A DNA stretch of 8,078 bases from Candidatus Peregrinibacteria bacterium CG_4_9_14_0_2_um_filter_41_14. Its GTDB lineage: Bacteria; Patescibacteriota; Gracilibacteria; UBA1369; UM-FILTER-41-14. The stretch's first letter is position 1, and each line of letters starts with the position of its first letter. The notes under the pieces were generated by a model. That model made no database searches. It was not told the origin of the DNA and saw only the letters and a list, made by a program, of their open reading frames with translations. The position numbers and the translations under genes are program-made. This document shows, piece by piece, positions 1 to 5,390 of the stretch. The stretch covers positions 1 through 8,078 of the forward strand of contig PFRW01000062.1 of assembly GCA_002788755.1 (NCBI GenBank). The letters run 5' to 3'.

Positions 1-381
1 TTTTTGGACCTCATCGTTAAACGAACTTTCCTCAAAAGCCTCCCGTATTTTAAAGAGCGCGAAGCCAAATTTTTAATGAAAGATTTTAATCACAACCAAA
101 CCCAAGAAGTCGATCTATTAACCGGTGCCTGCATGATGCTCCCTCGGCAATTTTACGAAGAGATCGGCGGCTTTGACGACCGCTATTTCCTCTTTATGGA
201 AGATTTTGACTTATGTAAAGAAACCCGCCAACACGGCAAAAAAGTAGTCTACTACCCGGAAGCAATTGTAGATCACTACCACAAACGCCTAAGTGGCGGC
301 AATTTTTTGAGTATTTTGTTTAAAAAGGTTTTTTGGCTGCACGTTAGCAGCGCCTTTAAATACTTTGTAAAGTGGAGTTAA
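1..381 (+). CDS. Family 2 glycosyltransferase, rhamnosyltransferase-like (5' end outside window)
   Basis: This is the C-terminal 126 residues of a GT-A fold glycosyltransferase; the frame is open from base 1, so the gene starts upstream. The visible part has the family's second half: a TGACMMLPR segment, then EIGGFDDRYFLFMEDFDLC, where the Glu-Asp pair (codons at 199-204) is the usual catalytic-base region. A Tyr-Pro-x-Ala-x-x-x-His-Tyr-His segment and a basic, hydrophobic tail follow. The pattern matches WbbL/RfbF-like rhamnosyltransferases, which move dTDP-rhamnose or a similar sugar onto a lipid-linked glycan at the inner membrane face. Such proteins are usually about 280-300 residues, so more than half is missing. 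The donor and acceptor cannot be read from this fragment. A TTG at position 4 is in frame but is simply an internal Leu codon. The gene probably ends or belongs to a surface polysaccharide cluster to the left. Confidence 0.88.
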   Translation, partial: FLDLIVKRTFLKSLPYFKEREAKFLMKDFNHNQTQEVDLLTGACMMLPRQFYEEIGGFDDRYFLFMEDFDLCKETRQHGKKVVYYPEAIVDHYHKRLSGGNFLSILFKKVFWLHVSSAFKYFVKWS

Positions 382-431
382 CGATGTTTGCTCACATCCC
401 GCCTTGGACAAAATTCCCTTTAGCACAATAA
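382..431 (+). other. Short leaderless-looking ORF remnant after the glycosyltransferase
   Basis: ATG at 384, 2 nt after the glycosyltransferase stop, opens a 15-codon frame (MFAHIPPWTKFPLAQ) that stops at 429-431, directly against the -35 box of the toxin-antitoxin promoter. The spacing matches the tight 2-nt operon junctions elsewhere in the window. It could be the truncated start of a gene that once followed the glycosyltransferase, or chance. The remaining bases to 485 hold only the promoter and operator described separately. Confidence 0.2.
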
Positions 432-460
432 TTGACAATATTACCTAAATCCTTTAGTAT
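432..460 (+). promoter_or_regulatory. Promoter of the toxin-antitoxin operon
   Basis: A perfect -35 TTGACA (432-437), a 17-nt spacer and a -10 TAGTAT (455-460) precede the antitoxin start by 25 nt. The expected transcription start is near 467, giving a leader of about 19 nt with no Shine-Dalgarno sequence. The -10 box lies inside the left arm of the operator at 454-476. Confidence 0.65.
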
Positions 461-480
461 TAATAAGTAATACTAAGTAT
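454..480. promoter_or_regulatory. Operator for antitoxin autoregulation (inverted repeat plus 10-bp periodic half-sites)
   Basis: TTAGTATTA (454-462) and TAATACTAA (468-476) form a perfect 9-bp inverted repeat around a 5-nt spacer, overlapping the -10 box. In addition, AGTAT, AGTAA and AGTAT occur at 456, 466 and 476, exactly one helical turn apart. Ribbon-helix-helix antitoxins typically bind arrays of short half-sites like this and repress their own operon, with affinity set by the toxin:antitoxin ratio. The arms and spacing are seen directly; the binding role is inferred. Confidence 0.6.
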
Positions 481-485
481 ATTTT

Positions 486-740
486 ATGGCTACAGTTTCA
501 TTTAAGGCAAGTCCGGAGCTTAAGACTAAGTTAGAGTCAGTTGCTCAAATAAAAGGGATCAATTTATCAGCATATATTAAACTAATTTTAACAGCTGCCC
601 TTAAAGATGAATTAATTAAAGTTACCGAGAATGGCTTAACTGTTGCCGAAGAATTAGAGATTTTAGCCTCCACCATGGATGACGAAACCACAGGACCATT
701 TACCGATACTAACGAACTTCTTAAATCTCTGCGCCAGTAA
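486..740 (+). CDS. Type II antitoxin, RelB/DinJ-like ribbon-helix-helix protein
   Basis: This 84-residue protein has the plan of a RelB/DinJ antitoxin. An N-terminal beta strand (residues 2-9, ATVSFKAS) and two helices (about 10-40) form a ribbon-helix-helix DNA-binding dimer. The charged C-terminal half (about 41-84) would wrap the toxin and block it; its end, GPFTDTNELLKSLRQ, resembles toxin-binding tails. Its stop TAA shares one base with the toxin ATG (738-742, TAATG), so the two are translationally coupled, as expected for a pair in which antitoxin must be made first. The start at 486 is chosen because the strand motif begins immediately after it and the promoter sits 25 nt upstream. There is no Shine-Dalgarno sequence. 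The operator overlapping its promoter suggests negative autoregulation. The family call rests on pattern and context, not on a strong signature. Confidence 0.85.
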   Translation: MATVSFKASPELKTKLESVAQIKGINLSAYIKLILTAALKDELIKVTENGLTVAEELEILASTMDDETTGPFTDTNELLKSLRQ

Positions 741-997
741 TGCAAATTTTTTACACAAAAAACTTTAAAAGAAAACTGCAGCATTTACCTGTTAAGTTAC
801 AGGCTAAATTTATAACGCAATTAAATCTTTTATTGGATAATCCACGCCAATCAACCCTAAAAGTACATCCTCTTAAAGGAAATTTGGCAGGTCTACGCGC
901 TTTTTCGGTTACGGGCGATTGTCGCGTAGTTTATAAAATCCAAAAGCCGGACACTATTATTTTGATTGATATTGGTAGCCATAGCCAAGTCTATTAA
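740..997 (+). CDS. Type II toxin, RelE/YafQ-like mRNA interferase
   Basis: This 85-residue basic protein fits the RelE/ParE superfamily and its YafQ-like branch best. It starts with two helices (about 7-34), then HPLKGNLAGLRAFSVTG (43-59), the R62-V-V-Y65-K strand and the closing IDIGSHSQVY (76-85). His43, Arg62 and His81 lie where YafQ-type enzymes carry catalytic or RNA-contacting residues, so nuclease activity is plausible. YafQ-type toxins cleave mRNA in the ribosomal A site and arrest growth until antitoxin is restored. ParE-type gyrase inhibitors share the fold and cannot be excluded by eye. The gene overlaps the antitoxin by one base and has no ribosome binding site of its own. Its stop (995-997) overlaps the stop of the convergent sdaAA (994-996), so sdaBA read-through would be antisense to the toxin mRNA. 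Confidence 0.87.
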   Translation: MQIFYTKNFKRKLQHLPVKLQAKFITQLNLLLDNPRQSTLKVHPLKGNLAGLRAFSVTGDCRVVYKIQKPDTIILIDIGSHSQVY

Positions 998-1893
998 ACC
1001 CCAGTAATCTTAATTCCCAATTTCTTAGTCTGTTCACGCCCAATTTTGGTTTGCGCTAGTCCACCCATAGCGGTTTCTTTGTGGGCATCCGGCATCATGT
1101 CGCCAATGCGTTTCATGGCGTCTACTACTTGGTCAAAGGGGACAAAGCTTACAAGTCCGGCCATTGTAAGATCGGAGGCGGAGAAGACCATGGTGGCAAA
1201 CATGCCGTTTCGTTTTACACAGGGGACTTCGACCATGCCGCCAATGGGATCGCAAACCAAGCCTAAGGTGTTTTTTAGTGCCAAAGTTGCGGCATTGATG
1301 CAGTCTGTTGGCGTGCCGCCTCGTAATTGGGTAACGGCGGCCGCGCCCATGGCGGTTGCGCTACCAACCTCAGCTTGGCAGCCACCACCAGCACCGGATA
1401 ACGAAGCATTTTCAGCAATAATTAAGCCAATTGCGGAGGCACACAACATCGCATCCAAAATGGCATCATCATCATAATTAAACTCTTCAGCTACGGCACA
1501 CAAAATTCCAGGGATTACACCGGCCGCTCCGGCTGTAGGAAAAGCCAAAATTCGTCCCATGCAGGCATTATTTTCGTTAGTGGCAATGGCATAGGTCATT
1601 GCTTTGGCGACGACTTTACTGTGAAAAAATGCAAAATCCGGATTATCCAGACGTGCCTTGAGCTTGTTCGCTAAGCCGCCCACCATTAAACCAACCGATT
1701 TGTCTTTACGGTTAAGACCTTCAATTACGCCACTTCTAATGACTTCTAAACGATTGGTCAATTCGGCCATAATGGCTTCACGCCGGGCATTTTCGTTCAG
1801 TTGTAACTCACGTCTGATAACCACCTCGGCAATTGTGAAGTTGGATTGAGTACAGATTTCTAAGAGTTTTTCACCTGTATTAAAATCATACAT
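994..1893 (-). CDS. sdaAA: L-serine dehydratase, iron-sulfur type, alpha (catalytic) subunit
   Basis: The 299-residue product has the usual length of the alpha chain of two-subunit bacterial L-serine dehydratases (B. subtilis type). These deaminate L-serine to pyruvate and ammonia using an oxygen-sensitive [4Fe-4S] cluster rather than PLP. Family signatures visible are KSVGLMVGGLANKL (about 66-79), the glycine-rich ILAFPTAGAAGVIPG stretch (115-129), GAGGGCQAEVGSATAMGAA (167-185), and GLVCDPIGGMVEVPCVKRN (211-229). Cys172, Cys214 and Cys225 are the three expected cluster ligands and all are present, so the enzyme looks intact. It starts 2 nt after the stop of sdaAB and is almost certainly co-transcribed and co-translated with it. 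The cytoplasmic enzyme feeds pyruvate to central metabolism. No serine transporter or regulator gene is adjacent. Confidence 0.96.
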   Translation of the reverse strand: MYDFNTGEKLLEICTQSNFTIAEVVIRRELQLNENARREAIMAELTNRLEVIRSGVIEGLNRKDKSVGLMVGGLANKLKARLDNPDFAFFHSKVVAKAMTYAIATNENNACMGRILAFPTAGAAGVIPGILCAVAEEFNYDDDAILDAMLCASAIGLIIAENASLSGAGGGCQAEVGSATAMGAAAVTQLRGGTPTDCINAATLALKNTLGLVCDPIGGMVEVPCVKRNGMFATMVFSASDLTMAGLVSFVPFDQVVDAMKRIGDMMPDAHKETAMGGLAQTKIGREQTKKLGIKITGV

Positions 1894-1895
1894 AA

Positions 1896-2582
1896 TTAGA
1901 CTGGTAAATCTTGTAATTTGACAACTTTTGTAATGCCTGCTTTCTTTGTTATTTCTTTAAGCTCTGCCTCGCTCAAAGGTTGCGATAATACCATAATAGT
2001 TAGTGATAATGCAATATTATGGGGGTCACGGCTAGCTATTTGATGATGAATTTTTTTATGGATTTTACTTAAATATTCTACAATTGAATCAATTAAGTCC
2101 GCCGTATGTTGATGCCAAATTACCATGCAGCAAAAGCGCGCCTGAGAGGAAGTCAGCCGCACCGGAAAGTTATCAATCTGTTTTATTTCAACCACCCCAC
2201 CCCCAATCGATGAACCGATAATCGTAGTTTCTTCAGCGCCTGTGTGCATAATTATTTGGACGGTGTTGGCATGATACTCTTTGCCTAGATTTTTAGTTTT
2301 AAACTCATAGCTCATACCCTGTTCCTTAGCTATGTCAAACGCATTACATAAACGAGTATCATCCGGTGCAAAACCAAGTAGACCGCTAATTAGTGCCCTA
2401 TCGGTGGCATGCCCAGCGTAAACTTGCGCAAAAGAGCCATGCAAAAAAAGCGTCACCTTTTCGGGTTGCTTACCAAAAATACTCCGAGCAATTAAACCAA
2501 TCTTAGCAGCACCAGCTGTGTGAGAGCTGCTTGGTCCAATCATGATCGGGCCGGCAATGTCGAAGACTGAATAGTCCGACAT
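1896..2582 (-). CDS. sdaAB: L-serine dehydratase, iron-sulfur type, beta subunit
   Basis: At 228 residues this is close to the normal length of the beta chain. The N-terminal signature IMIGPSSSHTAGAAKIG (13-29) is the diagnostic motif of the serine dehydratase beta domain. A second family segment, GHATDRALISGLLGFAPDD (57-75), follows, and IGSSIGGGVVEI (121-132) closes the domain. The C-terminal part (about 137-228) lies where related proteins carry an ACT domain. Here it is divergent: ASRDPHNIALSL keeps the conserved 'R...ALxxxxxD' neighbourhood only loosely, and the ligand-loop glycine pattern is not evident. The start at 2582 gives exactly the expected N-terminus. It is first in the sdaAB-sdaAA operon, with a promoter 20 nt upstream; a GGGAGT at 2597-2602 is too far from the ATG (14 nt) and too close to the predicted transcript start to be a confident ribosome binding site. 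Confidence 0.94.
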   Translation of the reverse strand: MSDYSVFDIAGPIMIGPSSSHTAGAAKIGLIARSIFGKQPEKVTLFLHGSFAQVYAGHATDRALISGLLGFAPDDTRLCNAFDIAKEQGMSYEFKTKNLGKEYHANTVQIIMHTGAEETTIIGSSIGGGVVEIKQIDNFPVRLTSSQARFCCMVIWHQHTADLIDSIVEYLSKIHKKIHHQIASRDPHNIALSLTIMVLSQPLSEAELKEITKKAGITKVVKLQDLPV

Positions 2583-2602
2583 AAAAAAAATTAATTACTC
2601 CC

Positions 2603-2632
2603 AGCATAATCGTAGAAGCGTAAAGGTGTCAA
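2603..2632 (-). promoter_or_regulatory. Promoter of sdaAB-sdaAA
   Basis: Read on the minus strand, TTGACA (2632-2627) is followed after 18 nt by TATGCT (2608-2603). The -10 keeps the critical T1, A2 and T6. Predicted transcription start is near 2596, giving a leader of only about 14 nt. It is divergent from the cofE-like promoter; the two -35 boxes are 13 bp apart. Confidence 0.5.
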
Positions 2633-2645
2633 TCAAAAGGATCTC

Positions 2646-2674
2646 TTGTCAGGAATGGCGGAATATGGAATTAT
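2646..2674 (+). promoter_or_regulatory. Promoter of the cofE-like operon
   Basis: TTGTCA (2646-2651, five of six consensus bases), a 17-nt spacer and AATTAT (2669-2674), preceded by an extended TGG (2666-2668). The ATG follows after 23 nt, with a predicted leader of about 17 nt and no Shine-Dalgarno sequence. The -10 is weak, so confidence is moderate. Confidence 0.4.
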
Positions 2675-2697
2675 TCTTTTGTTTAACGTAATTCTCA

Positions 2698-3420
2698 ATG
2701 CAGCTTTTTCCCCTTCAATCCCAAATTATTGAAGCCAACGACAATTTGATCGAAAAAATTGCTGCCAGTCTCGAAAACAATCAGCAAGTACTCAAAAATA
2801 AGGACATTTTAGTCGTTTCTTCAAAAGTTGTCGCTCTTTGTCAAGGCCGCACCAAACAGCTTAATAATCCGGATGACAAAAACGAGCTTCGTGAGCTTGT
2901 TAAAGAAGAAGCCGAAAAATGGTACCCTGGTGATTTAGTCGATTTCACACTAAAATACAACATTATTATCCCCAACGCCGGCATTGATAAATCCAACGCT
3001 CGTCCCGGCACCGTCATTTTATGGCCAACCGCTCCCCAAAAAACCGTCGACGATATACGCTCCGCTCTAATTACCAAATACAACCTCACCGATTTAGGCA
3101 TTATCTTAATCGATTCCCGCTGCCAACCTCTACGCCAAGGCGTTAGCGGCATCAGCATTGCCTATAGCGGGATTATTGGTGTTGAAGACAACCGCGGCGA
3201 ACCCGACCTTTTTGGCCGTCCCCTAGCCATAACACGCCAATCCAAAGCCGACGAACTAGCCTGCGCCGCCAATTTATTAATGGGCGAAGGTAACCAAGCC
3301 ATCCCTTTCGTTATTGTGCGAGAAGCTCCCATCAAATTCACCAACATCCCCCAAGACTCCCTCATGGAGCAATTTATCGATCCGAAAGCGTGTATTTTTA
3401 ATGCAGTCTTTAATTATTAA
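2698..3420 (+). CDS. CofE-like gamma-glutamyl ligase (F420:L-glutamate ligase family)
   Basis: This 240-residue protein belongs to the F420_ligase family (CofE/FbiB N-terminal type). In archaea and actinobacteria CofE uses GTP to add L-glutamate to the F420 precursor. Recognisable segments in order are DILVVSSKVVALCQGR (36-51), the highly characteristic NAGIDKSN (93-100), IDSRCQPLRQGVSGISIAYSG (138-158) and KADELACAANLLMGEG (183-198), followed by PFVIVRE (203-209). Acidic residues in these blocks (Asp97, Asp139, Asp184/Glu185) are candidates for metal and GTP binding. In archaeal CofE the third block usually reads more like D-S/T-x-G-R-P-x-R; here Cys142-Gln143 replaces Gly-Arg. No other F420 gene is in view, so the glutamate acceptor may be something else. 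The product is called family-level only. It is followed 2 nt later by a small exported protein and lies divergent from sdaAB. Confidence 0.85.
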   Translation: MQLFPLQSQIIEANDNLIEKIAASLENNQQVLKNKDILVVSSKVVALCQGRTKQLNNPDDKNELRELVKEEAEKWYPGDLVDFTLKYNIIIPNAGIDKSNARPGTVILWPTAPQKTVDDIRSALITKYNLTDLGIILIDSRCQPLRQGVSGISIAYSGIIGVEDNRGEPDLFGRPLAITRQSKADELACAANLLMGEGNQAIPFVIVREAPIKFTNIPQDSLMEQFIDPKACIFNAVFNY

Positions 3421-3422
3421 GG

Positions 3423-3830
3423 ATGGAAAAACGGCATGCGGTTTTAGGTGCGGCAATAATCGCCTTAGCGGCTGGATGCGCCTCGGCAGAATCTCCTCCG
3501 GCTACAACCGATTCGCAATCAATGCATTTAGAAGCACAACGTTGTGAAAGTAAGGTTAAAGAACTAACCGTTATTGTCCACGAAATGGAAGCAACCAGAA
3601 GATTGGTGAATCTATTACTTGGAGAGCAGCACGAATTAGCTCATGGCAATGTTGTAGAGATTATTTTAGATGCTCAAGCCAAAATTAAAAAAACGCTTTT
3701 ACAGGCGACCACCGAGCCTCAGTTTACATGTACTGTCGATAACTACAGCTTAATGCACGAGCTCGTCAATGACCTTCATGTCTATTATTACGGTTTTGAT
3801 GCAACAATGCATTCTCTAGCAGGGATATAG
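3423..3830 (+). CDS. Small exported protein or lipoprotein, unknown function
   Basis: I do not recognise a family for this 135-residue protein. It has a short basic N-terminus (MEKRH), a hydrophobic core (residues 6-18) and the sequence ALAAGCASAES. Cys19 could be the lipidated residue of a lipobox (A-A-G-C; Ala rather than Leu at -3 is non-ideal). Alternatively A20-S21-A22 is a good signal peptidase I site. The mature part is mostly helical, with two further cysteines (Cys41, Cys103) that could form a disulfide outside the membrane, and a Tyr-rich stretch VYYYGF (120-125). The start lies 2 nt after the cofE-like stop, so the two are probably co-transcribed. An AAGG abuts the ATG, too close for a normal ribosome binding site, which suggests translational coupling. 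The stop is TAG. Confidence 0.75.
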   Translation: MEKRHAVLGAAIIALAAGCASAESPPATTDSQSMHLEAQRCESKVKELTVIVHEMEATRRLVNLLLGEQHELAHGNVVEIILDAQAKIKKTLLQATTEPQFTCTVDNYSLMHELVNDLHVYYYGFDATMHSLAGI

Positions 3831-3831
3831 A

Positions 3832-3840
3832 TGTTATAAT
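3832..3840 (+). promoter_or_regulatory. Extended -10 promoter of the sortase gene
   Basis: TGTTATAAT is a perfect extended -10 (TG-N-TATAAT), 25 nt before the sortase ATG. No good -35 box is found at the usual spacing (TTCTCT at 3812-3817), as is common for extended -10 promoters. It starts right after the stop of the upstream gene. The 35-nt gap 3831-3865 holds nothing else. Confidence 0.65.
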
Positions 3841-3865
3841 AAGAAAAAATAGCAAATAAAAAGGC

Positions 3866-4846
3866 ATGGCAAATATCTTTGATGAAAATTCCGAGTTTAA
3901 AAAGTACCTTGAGGGCAAATCCCCGGGGAAAAAAATTGAGGATCCCAAAGTCGAGCCAAAGACCGACCCTTTACCGGACCCAAAACCTGCCACAGTTTTA
4001 CATATTGATAATGCGGCCAGTAGTACCTACAAACTAGACTTAAGTTCACATCACATTAAGCCACCACCGGCTGCGTTTACGCCCACACCCGTAGCCCCAC
4101 GTCCCTTAAAGCCAGCAAAAGCGCGCTCCAAAGGCTACAACTTTTTTGTCGAAAACCTTAAAACCGTTTTATACGGTATAATCATTTTTATCATTGGCTA
4201 CATCGCCCTCAATTTTAACGCCTACTACGAGGTCGGACAAAACGTTTACTACGATTTAATCAATATTGAGCGCAGTTCCGTGTTAACCACCTTTAACACT
4301 CCGGACGCAGTCATCCCCGACGATGCCATTGTAGCAGCCGCAAGCACAGAAACCGTCACCTCAATTCCACCTTTTGATATGGAAATAACCCCACCAGGCA
4401 CACGCATAATTATCCCTCGGCTTAATAAAAATGTGCCAATTGTGAATGTACCGGAAGATAATTTAGTTAAAAAAAATTGGGCCGCTCTCGAAAATGATCT
4501 CCAAACTGCCTTGCGCAACGGCGTCGTCCATTATCCGGGCACTCCTTGGCCAGGTCAAAGTGGTAATGTTGTTGTTACCGGCCACAGTTCCTATTACCCA
4601 TGGGACCCCGGCCGCTTTAAGGACGTTTTTGCCGTATTGCACAACGTAAAAATCGGCGACGAAATCATCGTTTTCCACAACCAACAAAAATACCGCTATC
4701 AGGTAACCGAAAGCAGTGTCGTTTTACCTCAACAAGTGCAAGTCCTTGCCGACACCGGCGACAATCGCATTACATTGCTAACCTGCACGCCAATTGGTAC
4801 AAACCTAAAACGGCTGATTGTAACCGCCAAACTAATTGCAACCTAA
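3866..4846 (+). CDS. Membrane-anchored sortase (cysteine transpeptidase)
   Basis: Sortases cut a sorting signal in secreted proteins and join them to another protein or to the cell wall. This 326-residue protein has a proline-rich, charged cytoplasmic arm (about 20-90), one transmembrane helix (about 101-117, VLYGIIIFIIGYIALNF), a linker, and a sortase domain (about 170-326). The catalytic triad is visible: His240 in VVVTGHSSYYPW, Cys307 in LLTCTPIGTN, and Arg316 in LKRLIVTA. The RIIIPRLNKNVPIV strand (180-193) and VHYPGTPWPGQSGN (221-234) are also typical. The small C-terminal domain without an extra membrane helix fits class D/E/F-like enzymes; I cannot assign the class firmly. No LPXTG-type substrate is encoded in the window. 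Its stop overlaps by 3-4 nt the stop of the convergent 161-residue gene. It has its own extended -10 promoter. AAGG lies 1 nt before the ATG, too close to be a standard ribosome binding site. Confidence 0.93.
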   Translation: MANIFDENSEFKKYLEGKSPGKKIEDPKVEPKTDPLPDPKPATVLHIDNAASSTYKLDLSSHHIKPPPAAFTPTPVAPRPLKPAKARSKGYNFFVENLKTVLYGIIIFIIGYIALNFNAYYEVGQNVYYDLINIERSSVLTTFNTPDAVIPDDAIVAAASTETVTSIPPFDMEITPPGTRIIIPRLNKNVPIVNVPEDNLVKKNWAALENDLQTALRNGVVHYPGTPWPGQSGNVVVTGHSSYYPWDPGRFKDVFAVLHNVKIGDEIIVFHNQQKYRYQVTESSVVLPQQVQVLADTGDNRITLLTCTPIGTNLKRLIVTAKLIAT

Positions 4847-5328
4847 AGAGCTTGCAGCGTACTCAAAAGTTCTTCTTCTTTTTTGGCTTCCAAATTCTCT
4901 TCTTGGCTTTCTGCCTGCACCAGCTTTTCACGTTTTTCGGTTGTTTGCTTGTCTTGCCATTTAAGTAGGTATTTCTCATTAATAGCAGTAATAGCCTCAT
5001 TATACGTTTGATTTAGTTCAGCCATTTTACGTTGCTCTGTCACCAGAATTTGGCGCAAACGCTCCACTTGGTCTTCCGACATAATCGGCAAAATATTGAA
5101 CCAATACTGACGTTCTTCATCATTCATAGAACCAGTCACCAAAATTAATTGAGCCAACTCCGCACTGTTATCCAAAATAACTTGTGGAATATCAAACTTA
5201 ACTTTTGCCGCTTCTAGATCCGGATTTAAAACCACAGGTATAGCCACAGCCGCCGTTCCGGTAGTTGCGCCACCTCCTCCACCCACAGGTGTCTGGCTTG
5301 CTTGATCTAGTTGTAAATTGTCATCCAT
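4843..5328 (-). CDS. Acidic coiled-coil protein, unknown function
   Basis: This 161-residue protein has no named function that I know. The first 35 residues are low-complexity: an acidic start, a run of five glycines (16-20), then Thr/Ala-rich sequence, so probably a flexible linker. Residues about 45-95 contain a compact helical motif, EERQYWFNILPIMSEDQVERL (71-91), that I associate with uncharacterised Patescibacteria proteins (from memory, unverified). Residues about 86-155 are rich in Glu, Lys and Gln with heptad-like spacing and are likely a coiled coil. There is no signal peptide or transmembrane segment. It is the last of three minus-strand genes, 62 nt downstream of the lysozyme-like gene, but has a good promoter of its own. 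It ends tail to tail with the sortase, overlapping by 4 nt. The stop is TAG. Confidence 0.8.
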   Translation of the reverse strand: MDDNLQLDQASQTPVGGGGGATTGTAAVAIPVVLNPDLEAAKVKFDIPQVILDNSAELAQLILVTGSMNDEERQYWFNILPIMSEDQVERLRQILVTEQRKMAELNQTYNEAITAINEKYLLKWQDKQTTEKREKLVQAESQEENLEAKKEEELLSTLQAL

Positions 5329-5356
5329 GATTAGTTTTTTGAAATACTATCTAGTA

Positions 5357-5385
5357 ATTATAGCAGAGAAATGGGGAAATGTTAA
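5357..5385 (-). promoter_or_regulatory. Promoter of the 161-residue protein gene
   Basis: On the minus strand, TTAACA (5385-5380) is followed by a 17-nt spacer ending in TGC and a perfect TATAAT (5362-5357). The start codon lies 28 nt downstream; the predicted leader is about 22 nt without a Shine-Dalgarno sequence. The 10-mer TGCTATAATT recurs exactly in the promoter at 6572-6600. Confidence 0.72.
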
Positions 5386-5390
5386 GAGGC

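Noticed and set aside
4..381. TTG at position 4 as a true start of the glycosyltransferase
   Set aside because: The frame is open through base 1 and the product from here would lack the whole N-terminal nucleotide-sugar binding half.
1046..1477. A 143-codon plus-strand frame inside sdaAA
   Set aside because: The minus strand encodes a full-length conserved enzyme here; the plus-strand frame is a compositional shadow.
2597..2602. GGGAGT as ribosome binding site of sdaAB
   Set aside because: It is 14 nt from the ATG and overlaps the predicted transcription start, so it is unlikely to act as one.
2583..2697. Riboswitch or structured RNA between sdaAB and the cofE-like gene
   Set aside because: The 115-nt gap is filled by two divergent promoters; no stable hairpin or riboswitch motif was recognised.
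2841..3158. A 105-codon minus-strand frame inside the cofE-like gene
   Set aside because: Opposite the strongest family motifs of the plus-strand ligase; no features of its own.
5329..5390. Terminator after the lysozyme-like gene
   Set aside because: No GC-rich hairpin followed by a T-run on either strand; the gap is used by the promoter of the next gene.
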